A stretch of DNA of 64,000 bases. It comes from Vibrio vulnificus NBRC 15645 = ATCC 27562 (GTDB lineage Bacteria > Pseudomonadota > Gammaproteobacteria > Enterobacterales > Vibrionaceae). The translations under genes were made by a program, and so were the position numbers. The stretch lies in assembly GCF_002224265.1 (NCBI RefSeq), contig NZ_CP012881.1, positions 1,302,001-1,366,000 of the forward strand. The letters run 5' to 3'. The notes beneath the pieces were generated by a model. That model searched no databases, had not been told where the DNA came from, and saw only the letters and a program-made list of their open reading frames with translations. Within the stretch, counting starts at the first letter, position 1, and the number at the start of each line of letters is the position of its first letter. This document shows, one piece after another, positions 17,849 to 26,465 of the stretch.

Positions 17849-19210
17849 ATGAAAGGATTCAAAACCATCGCAGCCGCACTACTGGCTAGCCTGTTTATGG
17901 TCTCAGGCGCGCAAGCGGAAGCACCAAAGTCACTCAACGAACTGCTCAAAAACGTCAAATCGGAAAGTATCGTTGAGTCAAAAGAAAACAAAGCGCGTGA
18001 GCAAGAATTTCTTGCCGACCGCAACAAACAAGCAGAGCTACTCAAGCAGGCGAAAGCCCAACTCAAAGCCGAGACAGCGCTGGGTGAGCAACTGAAAGCC
18101 ACCTTTGACGACAACGACAAAAAGCTGACCGAACTGACCGAAACATTGCGCCAACGTTCAGGCACTTTGGGCGAAATGTTTGGTGTGGTTCGTCAGTATG
18201 CTGGGGAATTCAAAGGCCTATTCAACGCCTCACAGAACGCAGTTCAGTTCCCACAACGTGACGCTTTGCTCACCAAACTGGCCGAGAGCAAAGAACTGCC
18301 TTCCACCGAAGAACTGGAGTCGTTCTGGCACACCGTGCTGCAACAGATCATTGTTTCAGGGGAAACCTCAACCACACCCGCTACCGTGGTTTACGGCGAA
18401 GGTAAAGAAGCCGTACGTGACGTCACCTTAGTGGGTGAATTTAACGCCATCGCTGATGGTAAATACGTTACCTACGTACCTCAAACCGGCAAGTTCGAAG
18501 AGTTGTCTCGTCAACCTCGTGCCAATATCACACGTCACGTAGCGGGATTTGAATCCACCTCTTCAAGCTATGAGCCGCTATTTATTGACCCTTCTCGCGG
18601 CGTCATTTTGTCTCTACTGGTACAAAGCCCGACCGTAAAAGAGCGCATCGACCAAGGTGGTATCGTGGGTTACGTGATTCTCGCTATGGGTGCATTAGGC
18701 GCATTGATTGCCCTATTCTGTTACCTACGCTTACTGGTGATCGGCGGCAAAATGCGTAAGCAAGCCAAATCCGATGCGGTGATTGAAGGCAACCCTCTGG
18801 GTGAAGTGATTCAAGCGTATCAAGATCACAAAGGCGACAACTTGGAAGATCTAGAAGCGAAACTGGATGAAATCATTCTACGCAACGCGCCTAAGATCGA
18901 GCGATTCATTGTCTCCATTAAACTGTTTGCTTCCGTTGCACCACTACTGGGCCTTTTGGGTACGGTAATGGGGATGATCGGTACCTTCCAAGCGATCACT
19001 CTCTTTGGTACTGGCGACCCGAAACTGATGGCTGGCGGTATCTCTGAAGCGCTGGTGACCACCATGCTTGGTCTGGTTGTGGCAATCCCACTGCTGTTCT
19101 TCTACACCTTAGTGCACAGTAAAGGCCGTCGTTTAGTGCAAACCCTTGAAGAGCAAAGCGCAGGCTTTATTGCTCGCTACCAGGAAAAACTGCACACAGC
19201 CGAACGCTAA
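17849..19210 (+). CDS. ttpC: TtpC: large MotA/TolQ/ExbB-family energizer subunit
   Basis: A 453-residue protein with a signal peptide (MKGFKTIAAALLASLFMVSG), a periplasmic coiled coil (about residues 35-115) and a periplasmic domain. The ExbB-like part begins with a membrane segment near residue 275 (GYVILAMGALGALIALFCYL). The proton-channel core is APLLGLLGTVMGMIGTFQAI, then a final membrane helix after GGISEALVTTMLG. In Vibrio TonB2 systems TtpC is an essential fourth component beside ExbB, ExbD and TonB. The start has GGGGAGGAA 5-10 bases upstream. Confidence 0.9.
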   Translation: MKGFKTIAAALLASLFMVSGAQAEAPKSLNELLKNVKSESIVESKENKAREQEFLADRNKQAELLKQAKAQLKAETALGEQLKATFDDNDKKLTELTETLRQRSGTLGEMFGVVRQYAGEFKGLFNASQNAVQFPQRDALLTKLAESKELPSTEELESFWHTVLQQIIVSGETSTTPATVVYGEGKEAVRDVTLVGEFNAIADGKYVTYVPQTGKFEELSRQPRANITRHVAGFESTSSSYEPLFIDPSRGVILSLLVQSPTVKERIDQGGIVGYVILAMGALGALIALFCYLRLLVIGGKMRKQAKSDAVIEGNPLGEVIQAYQDHKGDNLEDLEAKLDEIILRNAPKIERFIVSIKLFASVAPLLGLLGTVMGMIGTFQAITLFGTGDPKLMAGGISEALVTTMLGLVVAIPLLFFYTLVHSKGRRLVQTLEEQSAGFIARYQEKLHTAER

Positions 19211-19219
19211 GGAGGCGCT

Positions 19220-19747
19220 ATGTGGTGGTTAATTGAAGAGTTAGAGTCCATCAGACGATTCCTTGGCATGGGTGGCGACGTACTGGTCGCGATCTTTGTC
19301 CTCAGCTTCATGCTGTGGGTCGTACTGTTGGAACGCTGGTTCTACTTTATTGCCGTCGCTCCTCGTGCCATGAAGCAAGCCGTTGCCACTTGGACTGAGC
19401 GCTCGGAACACACCAGCTGGAACGCCAAAATGATCAGGCAGGAGATCATCTCCCGTCAGGATATCGAGAATAAAAAGGGGTTACCGATCGTCAAAGTGTT
19501 GATCGCCCTCTGTCCACTGCTTGGCCTTTTAGGCACCGTGGTGGGCATGATTCAAGTATTCGATATTTTGGCCATCGTCGGAACAGGAAGCCCTCGCGCC
19601 ATGGCGTCAGGGATCTCAAAGGCAACCATTCCAACACTTGCAGGAATGGTGGCATCGCTATCAGGGTTGTTCTTTAGCACCCGACTGGATCACTTAGCGA
19701 AAGTCACCACTCGTAAACTGGAAGATAAGTTGAAGCATATTGCCTAA
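19220..19747 (+). CDS. exbB: ExbB proton-channel subunit
   Basis: A 175-residue inner-membrane protein of the ExbB/TolQ/MotA family that forms the proton channel driving TonB. Three membrane segments are visible (VLVAIFVLSFMLWVVLLERW; IVKVLIALCPLLGLLGTVVG; and one after GISKATIPTLAGMVASLSG). Short like other TonB2-type ExbB proteins, since the periplasmic function is carried by TtpC. AAGGAGG is 5-8 bases before the ATG and the gap to ttpC is 9 bases. Confidence 0.92.
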   Translation: MWWLIEELESIRRFLGMGGDVLVAIFVLSFMLWVVLLERWFYFIAVAPRAMKQAVATWTERSEHTSWNAKMIRQEIISRQDIENKKGLPIVKVLIALCPLLGLLGTVVGMIQVFDILAIVGTGSPRAMASGISKATIPTLAGMVASLSGLFFSTRLDHLAKVTTRKLEDKLKHIA

Positions 19748-19801
19748 TACCAATTACAGAGCGGTCGCCTTTTCTCTCTATCGCTCTGGCTGATTTGGTA
19801 T
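19747..19801. repeat. Small palindrome between exbB and exbD
   Basis: ATACCAATTACAGAGCG (19747-19763) and CGCTCTGGCTGATTTGGTAT (19782-19801) form an imperfect stem with an 18-base loop. It starts at the exbB stop and fills most of the 81-base gap to exbD, the largest gap in an otherwise tight operon. It may be a small mobile palindrome or an mRNA-processing hairpin that tunes subunit ratios. Confidence 0.55.
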
Positions 19802-19828
19802 CAATAAATGGAATTAGAGGTATAGGTC

Positions 19829-20236
19829 ATGAAAAGACGCTATAGCAGTGACAGTAATGATGAAATGGCCATTGATATGACCCCGATGCTCGACATCGTT
19901 TTCATCATGTTGATCTTCTTTATTGTAACAACGTCATTTGTAAAAGAAGCGGGTATCGATGTGAATCGCCCTAGTGCCAACTCGGCGCAAACCGTCGCCA
20001 AAGGTAACATCATGGTCGCGGTTGGCGCGGCGGGCGATGTCTGGATCGATAAGCGACGCGTCGAAGTCGATGCGGTCCGAGCCAACGTTGAACGCCTGCG
20101 TGCAGAAAGCCCAGATGGTGCAGTGGTCATCCAAGCGGATGAAGAAGCGAATGCTGGTGTGGTTGTAAAAGTGATGGACCAGATACGCATGGCTGGTGTA
20201 GCCAATATCTCCATCGCCGCGACCAACAAGGATTAA
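19829..20236 (+). CDS. exbD: ExbD biopolymer transport protein
   Basis: A 135-residue protein with one N-terminal membrane helix. MAIDMTPMLDIVFIMLIFFI contains the conserved membrane aspartate required for proton use in the family. The periplasmic domain covers about residues 45-135. Partner of ExbB and TonB in the inner membrane. The tonB start lies 4 bases after its stop. Confidence 0.94.
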   Translation: MKRRYSSDSNDEMAIDMTPMLDIVFIMLIFFIVTTSFVKEAGIDVNRPSANSAQTVAKGNIMVAVGAAGDVWIDKRRVEVDAVRANVERLRAESPDGAVVIQADEEANAGVVVKVMDQIRMAGVANISIAATNKD

Positions 20237-20240
20237 GCTT

Positions 20241-20873
20241 ATGCGTTATCTGGCCTCAATTGCACTGGCGCTCGTTGTCTCCCTCGGATTGTTCTGGGGG
20301 ATGGACAAGCTGGTAAATAAAGAGCGCCACGAACTGGCATCGAACGATGATCTGCGCATGGTGGATTTCATTCGAGTCAAACCCGAAGAAAAAGTACAGG
20401 AGAAAAAACGCGAGCTACCCAAACCGCCACCACCGAAACGTCCACCACCACCGCCGGAGATGAAGATCACCTCCACAGTAAAACCGGTGATGGAACAGAT
20501 CCCAATGGACATGCCTAAGCTGGATCTGCCCGTCAACATTACTGGTGGTTCCGTTCTTGGTCATTATTCCCAAGGTGGCGGGGCGCAAGTAGCCGGCACT
20601 GGTGGGCCGATGCCATTAGCGACTTTCCAGCCGCAAATGCCGCGTAAAGCCGCCAAGGCGGGATTGGAAAAAGGCTTGGTTGTTCTCGAGTTCACCGTCA
20701 ACGAGCGTGGCGGGGTGGAAGACATTAAAGTTCTCAAAGAGGAACCTCGCCGCATGGATTTGGGTAAAGAAGCACGGAAAACCGTGTCTAAGTGGACCTT
20801 TAAACCCAAGATGGTCGATGGCAAACCTGTCAGCTCTCGCATGGCTCAGGAAATTGAGTTCTCGGTAAACTAA
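20241..20873 (+). CDS. tonB: TonB energy-transducing protein (TonB2/TonB3 type)
   Basis: A 210-residue protein. An N-terminal membrane anchor (LASIALALVVSLGLFWG) precedes a short proline-rich spacer (PKPPPPKRPPPPPEMKI, about residues 61-77). The C-terminal TonB fold at about 130-210 includes GLVVLEFTVNERGGVEDIKV and ends VSSRMAQEIEFSVN. The short spacer is typical of TonB2-like proteins. It contacts the TonB box of receptors, most likely the one encoded at the head of this cluster. The ribosome-binding site AAGGA lies in the end of exbD. Confidence 0.93.
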   Translation: MRYLASIALALVVSLGLFWGMDKLVNKERHELASNDDLRMVDFIRVKPEEKVQEKKRELPKPPPPKRPPPPPEMKITSTVKPVMEQIPMDMPKLDLPVNITGGSVLGHYSQGGGAQVAGTGGPMPLATFQPQMPRKAAKAGLEKGLVVLEFTVNERGGVEDIKVLKEEPRRMDLGKEARKTVSKWTFKPKMVDGKPVSSRMAQEIEFSVN

Positions 20874-20883
20874 GGAGTCAAAC

Positions 20884-22101
20884 ATGATGAAATCATTCAA
20901 AAATGTCCTGGCTTCCCTCACCTTGATTGCTGGTGTGATACTCACACCAGCGCAAGCGAAAGAAGCTCCGGAACTGTCTGACCGTACCTTCCGTACTGTG
21001 AATAAGGTGCAGGAACTGATCGCAACAGAGAAATACTCTGCGGCATTGGAAAAGCTCTCTGACGCGCTGGAAGGCACCACCAAAAAATATGATCGCGCGG
21101 TACTGCTGCAACAAACGGGCTTTTTGTACTCCCTCAAAGAGGATTACAAAAATGCGGCAAAATACTTCGCAGAGTCGTTAAAACTGGAGGCTTTGCCTGT
21201 TCCTGTGGCTCAGCAAGTGCGTTATAGCTTGGCCCAATTGTACCTTTCTGAAGAAAAGTACAAACAGTCGGTAGAGACGATGAAAACCTGGTTTGAAATC
21301 GCCAAAACCACCGATGAAAAGCCTCAAGCCCATGCGTACATCACCCTAGCCAGTGCCTACGTTCAGATGGATGATTACAAAAACGCGATTGCGCCTACCA
21401 AGCAAGCCATCGCAATGAGTAAGAATCCAAGTGAATCCTGGTATCTGCTGTTGATGGCATCGCACTACGAGCTCAAGCAACTGAAAGAAGTGGTGGGCGT
21501 TTTACAAATACTCACCACAAAATACCCAGAGAAAAAACGGTATTGGATGCAGTTGTCGGGAACCTATATGGAACTCAACCAAGAGCGCAATGCCCTTTCC
21601 GCACTCGAAATGGCTTACAAAATGAGGCTACTTGATGAAGAGAAAGAGTTTCTTCGCTTGGTGAATTTCTTAGCGTACCAAAACATTCCATACCGAGCGG
21701 CGAAAACGCTGCAAACAGAACTGGATAACGGCAATATCACGCGAAATCAGGACAATTTAGAGCGTTTAGCCAGTTTTTGGCAACAAGCAAAGGAACTGGA
21801 TAAAGCGATCGACACTTATCAACAAGCGTATGCTTTGGCCCCTAGTGCCAAAAGCCAAATTCGCATCGCGCGTTTGATGCTTCAAGATAAGCAGTTTGAT
21901 AAAGCCACTGAGTTTACTGGCACGCCAGCGGCCGATGCCAAGTTAGATCAAAAAGCAGAGTTGGAATACGTTCGTGGCCTTGCTTACTTTGAACTGAAAG
22001 ATTCTCAGCGTGCGTTACGCTCAATGCAAAGTGCTGCTCAGTCAGAAAAAATGCGCCAAGTGGTTAGCCCTTGGATCACATATCTGGCGGGTCAAGGATA
22101 A
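20884..22101 (+). CDS. Tetratricopeptide-repeat protein of the TonB cluster
   Basis: A 405-residue exported protein with a signal peptide (SFKNVLASLTLIAGVILTPAQA). TPR-like helical repeats follow from about residue 35 to the end (for example LLQQTGFLYSLKEDYKNAAK and AYITLASAYVQMDDYKNAIA). A TPR gene is the usual last gene of TonB2-type operons in Vibrio. A scaffold role for the periplasmic side of the energizer is an inference. GGAG lies 7-10 bases before the start, and a strong terminator follows. Confidence 0.88.
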   Translation: MMKSFKNVLASLTLIAGVILTPAQAKEAPELSDRTFRTVNKVQELIATEKYSAALEKLSDALEGTTKKYDRAVLLQQTGFLYSLKEDYKNAAKYFAESLKLEALPVPVAQQVRYSLAQLYLSEEKYKQSVETMKTWFEIAKTTDEKPQAHAYITLASAYVQMDDYKNAIAPTKQAIAMSKNPSESWYLLLMASHYELKQLKEVVGVLQILTTKYPEKKRYWMQLSGTYMELNQERNALSALEMAYKMRLLDEEKEFLRLVNFLAYQNIPYRAAKTLQTELDNGNITRNQDNLERLASFWQQAKELDKAIDTYQQAYALAPSAKSQIRIARLMLQDKQFDKATEFTGTPAADAKLDQKAELEYVRGLAYFELKDSQRALRSMQSAAQSEKMRQVVSPWITYLAGQG

Positions 22102-22164
22102 CCAAACGTCTGAATTGTTAGTAATTCTGGCATCTGGTTAAGTGTGAGTCAGTCGCACGTGTCT

Positions 22165-22189
22165 GGGGAAGCTTGTCTTCCCCTTTTTT
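22165..22189 (+). terminator. Terminator of the TonB cluster
   Basis: GGGGAAG (22165-22171) and CTTCCCC (22177-22183) with loop CTTGT, followed by six T. Confidence 0.93.
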
Positions 22190-22305
22190 CGTCTACACCA
22201 CTGGCAAATCGTGTTCATTTTGGAGACAACTTCAACTGGCAACCACCCTCAGTTCGTGATACTCTTCGCCTCCATTTTTCTGGCCGAAAAGTCATCAACT
22301 GGTGA

Positions 22306-23010
<705 letters not shown>

Positions 23011-23137
23011 GACCCCAGAAAGCATTCTGTGGCACTAATAATACAACTCAAGGTACCTCAAGCTAGACACTGAGAACTGAGAGCCTGTATACTTTCTCGT
23101 CATTCAAAAAAATTTAGTTAACTAATTTGGAGTTCTC

Positions 23138-23410
23138 ATGGCACGCGTAACTGTTCAAGACGCTGTTGAAAAAGTTGGCAACCGTTTCGACTTGGTTCTG
23201 ATTGCGGCTCGCCGCGCTCGTCAAATGCAAACTGGCGGCAAAGATTCATTAGTGCCGGAAGAGAATGATAAGCCAACTGTTATCGCACTTCGCGAAATTG
23301 AAGAAGGCCTTATCACTAAAGATGTACTTGATGCACGTGAGCGTCAAGAGCAACAAGAACAAGAAGCAGCTGAGTTAGCGGCCGTTAGCAGCATCGCTCG
23401 CAACCGTTAA
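23138..23410 (+). CDS. rpoZ: RNA polymerase omega subunit
   Basis: A 90-residue protein with the full omega core ([30 protein letters not shown]). It aids assembly of RNA polymerase and forms part of a ppGpp site in E. coli. A TTTGGAG ribosome-binding site precedes the ATG. spoT begins 34 bases downstream. Confidence 0.97.
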   Translation: MARVTVQDAVEKVGNRFDLVLIAARRARQMQTGGKDSLVPEENDKPTVIALREIEEGLITKDVLDARERQEQQEQEAAELAAVSSIARNR

Positions 23411-23444
23411 TACGCCTTAAAACACAACATCCCGGGCCCATAAT

Positions 23445-25565
23445 TTGTATCTATTCGATAGCCTCAAAGACGTTGCCCAAGAATACCTTACAGAGCCTCA
23501 ACTTGAGGCTCTGCGTCAATCTTATGTGGTAGCGCGAGATGCCCACGAAGGGCAAACCCGCTCAAGCGGCGAACCGTATATCATCCACCCAGTCGCAGTA
23601 GCGCGCATTCTGGCCGACATGCGCTTGGATGTTGAAACTCTACAAGCAGCTTTACTCCATGATGTCATTGAAGATTGTGACGTCAGCAAAGAAGATCTCG
23701 AAGCACAATTTGGCCACACGGTGGCAGAGTTAGTCGATGGGGTTTCCAAGCTAGATAAACTCAAGTTTCGCGATCGCAAAGAAGCACAAGCGGAAAACTT
23801 CCGCAAAATGGTGCTGGCGATGGTGCAAGATATTCGCGTTATCCTGATCAAATTGGCCGACCGTACTCATAACATGCGTACCTTGGGCGCACTTCGCCCA
23901 GACAAAAAACGCCGAATTGCCCGCGAAACACTCGAAATCTATTCACCTTTGGCTCATCGCCTTGGTATCCACAATATTAAAACCGAATTGGAAGAGCTCG
24001 GCTTTGAAGCCCTCTATCCCAATCGCTACCGCGTGTTAAAGGAAGTCGTTCGATCTGCACGTGGTAACCGCAAAGAGATGATCCAACGTATCCACAGTGA
24101 AATTGAAGGCCGCTTGCAAGAAGTGGGTTTGAAAGCTCGCGTAGTCGGTCGTGAAAAGAATCTTTTTTCCATCTACAACAAGATGAAAACCAAAGAGCAA
24201 CGTTTTCACACCATCATGGATATTTACGCGTTTCGTGTCGTGGTCGATACCGCCGACACTTGCTATCGCGTACTCGGCCAGGTACACAGCTTGTACAAGC
24301 CTCGCCCTGGTCGTATGAAAGATTACATCGCGGTCCCTAAAGCCAACGGCTACCAATCGCTGCATACCTCGATGGTCGGCCCTCATGGCGTTCCGGTCGA
24401 AGTGCAAATCCGCACCGAAGACATGGACCAAATGGCGGACAAAGGGGTCGCGGCACATTGGTCTTATAAGGGCAATGGCGAACGCACTGGCACCACAGCG
24501 CAAGTGAAGGCGCAGCGCTGGATGCAAAGTTTGCTGGAACTTCAGCAGAGCGCAGGTAACTCCTTCGAATTCATCGAGAACGTTAAGTCGGATCTCTTCC
24601 CGGATGAGATTTACGTCTTCACACCGAAAGGCCGCATTGTTGAACTGCCTGTCGGGGCGACGGCGGTGGATTTTGCCTATGCCGTGCATACCGATGTCGG
24701 TAATACCTGTGTTGGTGCACGTGTCGATCGCAATCCATACCCGCTGAGCAAAGCGCTGAAAAATGGTCAAACCATTGAGATCATCAGTGCACCAGGTGCC
24801 CGTCCTAACGCAGCTTGGCTCAACTATGTGGTGACTTCTCGTGCACGAACTAAGATTCGCCAAGTGCTGAAAACCATGCGTCGTGAAGAGTCGATTACCC
24901 TTGGTCGCCGCTTGTTGAATCATGCGCTCGGTGAGCACTCACTTGCCGACATCAGCACAGAAAATCTCAACCATGTCTTGAGCGATCTCAAAATCCAATC
25001 TTTGGATGATCTGCTTGCAGCCATCGGTTTGGGTGAGCGTATGAGCATCGTGATTGCGCGTCGTTTATTAGGCGATGCAGACGAGCTCACGGAACTGCGT
25101 TCAAACGACAGCAAGAACAAGAAGAAACTACCAATTCGTGGCTCAGAAGGGTTACTGCTCACGTTTGCCAACTGTTGTCATCCGATCCCAGATGATCACA
25201 TCATTGCCCATGTGTCACCGGGCAGAGGCTTGGTGGTTCACCGTGAGACCTGTCCAAACGTACGTGGCTACCAACGCGAGCCCGACAAGTACATGGCGGT
25301 GGCATGGTCAGACGATTACGATCAAGAGTTCATCGCGGAACTTAAAGTCGACATGCTTAACCATCAAGGTGCTTTGGCAGAGCTGACTAACGTGATTTCC
25401 AAAACGGGTTCAAACATCCATGGCCTGTCGACTGAAGAGCGTGATGGCCGTTTGTATACCGTAACGGTGCTACTGACCACCAAAGATCGTGTGCATCTTG
25501 CAGGCATCATGAAGAAGATTCGCGTCATGCCATCTTGTTCACGCGTGCGTCGTCGCAAGAACTGA
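23445..25565 (+). CDS. spoT: Bifunctional (p)ppGpp synthase/hydrolase SpoT
   Basis: A 706-residue cytoplasmic enzyme. An N-terminal HD hydrolase domain contains ALLHDVIED and ADRTHNMRTLG. The synthetase domain follows (GREKNLFSIYNKM; YKPRPGRMKDYIAVPKANGYQSLHT), then TGS (YVFTPKGRIVELP, about residue 400), a helical and Cys-rich region (TFANCCHPIPDD) and a C-terminal ACT domain. It starts with TTG at 23445, giving the family N-terminus MYLFDSL, with a poor ribosome-binding site, so translation may be weak. Confidence 0.97.
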   Translation: MYLFDSLKDVAQEYLTEPQLEALRQSYVVARDAHEGQTRSSGEPYIIHPVAVARILADMRLDVETLQAALLHDVIEDCDVSKEDLEAQFGHTVAELVDGVSKLDKLKFRDRKEAQAENFRKMVLAMVQDIRVILIKLADRTHNMRTLGALRPDKKRRIARETLEIYSPLAHRLGIHNIKTELEELGFEALYPNRYRVLKEVVRSARGNRKEMIQRIHSEIEGRLQEVGLKARVVGREKNLFSIYNKMKTKEQRFHTIMDIYAFRVVVDTADTCYRVLGQVHSLYKPRPGRMKDYIAVPKANGYQSLHTSMVGPHGVPVEVQIRTEDMDQMADKGVAAHWSYKGNGERTGTTAQVKAQRWMQSLLELQQSAGNSFEFIENVKSDLFPDEIYVFTPKGRIVELPVGATAVDFAYAVHTDVGNTCVGARVDRNPYPLSKALKNGQTIEIISAPGARPNAAWLNYVVTSRARTKIRQVLKTMRREESITLGRRLLNHALGEHSLADISTENLNHVLSDLKIQSLDDLLAAIGLGERMSIVIARRLLGDADELTELRSNDSKNKKKLPIRGSEGLLLTFANCCHPIPDDHIIAHVSPGRGLVVHRETCPNVRGYQREPDKYMAVAWSDDYDQEFIAELKVDMLNHQGALAELTNVISKTGSNIHGLSTEERDGRLYTVTVLLTTKDRVHLAGIMKKIRVMPSCSRVRRRKN

Positions 25566-25590
25566 TCACCGCATTCGATCGCTTTTCATC

Positions 25591-25627
25591 GCCCTTGAAA
25601 TCAAGGTTTCAAGGGCTTTTTATTTTT
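25591..25627 (+). terminator. Intrinsic terminator between spoT and trmH
   Basis: GCCCTTGAAA (25591-25600) pairs perfectly with TTTCAAGGGC (25607-25616), followed by TTTTTATTTTT. It lies only 25 bases before trmH, so trmH expression depends on readthrough or its own promoter. Confidence 0.92.
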
Positions 25628-25652
25628 ATCAGAAAGCCAAATTCAAAATGTT

Positions 25653-26339
25653 ATGAATGAAGAACGTTATCAGAGAATCCAACAAGTTTTAAAAGCACGT
25701 CAAACCGATCTCACCTTGTGCCTTGAAGAAGTGCATAAACCCAATAATGTGTCAGCGATGATCCGCACTGCCGATGCCACGGGATTGCACAAAGTGCATG
25801 CCGTGTGGCCCACCGAGCGAATGAAGACATTGAAAAACACCTCTGCTGGTGCAAGAAACTGGGTGGAAGTGGATACGCATGATTCCATCGCAGACGCCGT
25901 GAGCGCCTTAAAAGCACAAGGCATGCAAGTGTTGGTAACCAACCTCTCTGATAGCGCCGTCGATTTTCGCCAAATCGATTACACCCAACCGACCGCGATC
26001 ATTTTGGGCAGCGAAAAGATTGGCGTTTCCGAGCAAGCCAAAACGCTGGCCGATCAAGATATCATTATTCCTATGGTGGGCATGGTGCAATCTCTCAACG
26101 TTTCGGTCGCGTGCGCGGTGATTCTGTATGAAGCGCAGCGCCAACGTGAAGCCGCAGGTATGTACCAAAACGACGAAAGCTCGATTGATGCCGAAACCAT
26201 CAACCGTATTTTGTTTGAGCGCGGTCACCCGGTGCTGGCCAAGGTCGCCAAACGAAAAGGGCTCGCTTACCCACCACTGGATGATGCCGGACAAATTGTT
26301 GCGGATCCTGACTGGTGGGCAGACATGCAAAAGAAATAG
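25653..26339 (+). CDS. trmH: tRNA (guanosine-18-2'-O)-methyltransferase
   Basis: A 228-residue SPOUT-fold enzyme that methylates G18 in the tRNA D loop. The family motifs are NVSAMIRTADATG (motif 1), ILGSEKIGVS (motif 2) and IIPMVGMVQSLNVSVACAVILYEA (motif 3 knot; given here only as landmarks). It lies between spoT and recG, as in E. coli. The start codon follows a short A-rich leader after the spoT terminator. Confidence 0.95.
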   Translation: MNEERYQRIQQVLKARQTDLTLCLEEVHKPNNVSAMIRTADATGLHKVHAVWPTERMKTLKNTSAGARNWVEVDTHDSIADAVSALKAQGMQVLVTNLSDSAVDFRQIDYTQPTAIILGSEKIGVSEQAKTLADQDIIIPMVGMVQSLNVSVACAVILYEAQRQREAAGMYQNDESSIDAETINRILFERGHPVLAKVAKRKGLAYPPLDDAGQIVADPDWWADMQKK

Positions 26340-26342
26340 TCG

Positions 26343-26390
26343 TTTTCTAGTTTTCTAGTTTTCTAGTTTTCTAGTTTTCTAGTTTTCTAG
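26343..26390. repeat. Six perfect tandem copies of TTTTCTAG
   Basis: Six identical 8-bp units fill 26343-26390, starting 3 bases after the trmH stop and ending 75 bases before recG. The unit contains CTAG with 8-bp spacing, like the arrays around pyrE, but the rest of the unit differs. Confidence 0.97.
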
Positions 26391-26465
26391 AGCCTATTTT
26401 TCCTGTACAAAAACACAGCTTAATGGTTAACATAACGCTATGTTTATCATTGTCTTGAGGCCAAT

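Noticed and set aside
24036..24938. 300-codon open frame antisense to spoT
   Set aside because: It lies wholly within the conserved spoT gene on the opposite strand and shows no family features; it reflects codon bias.
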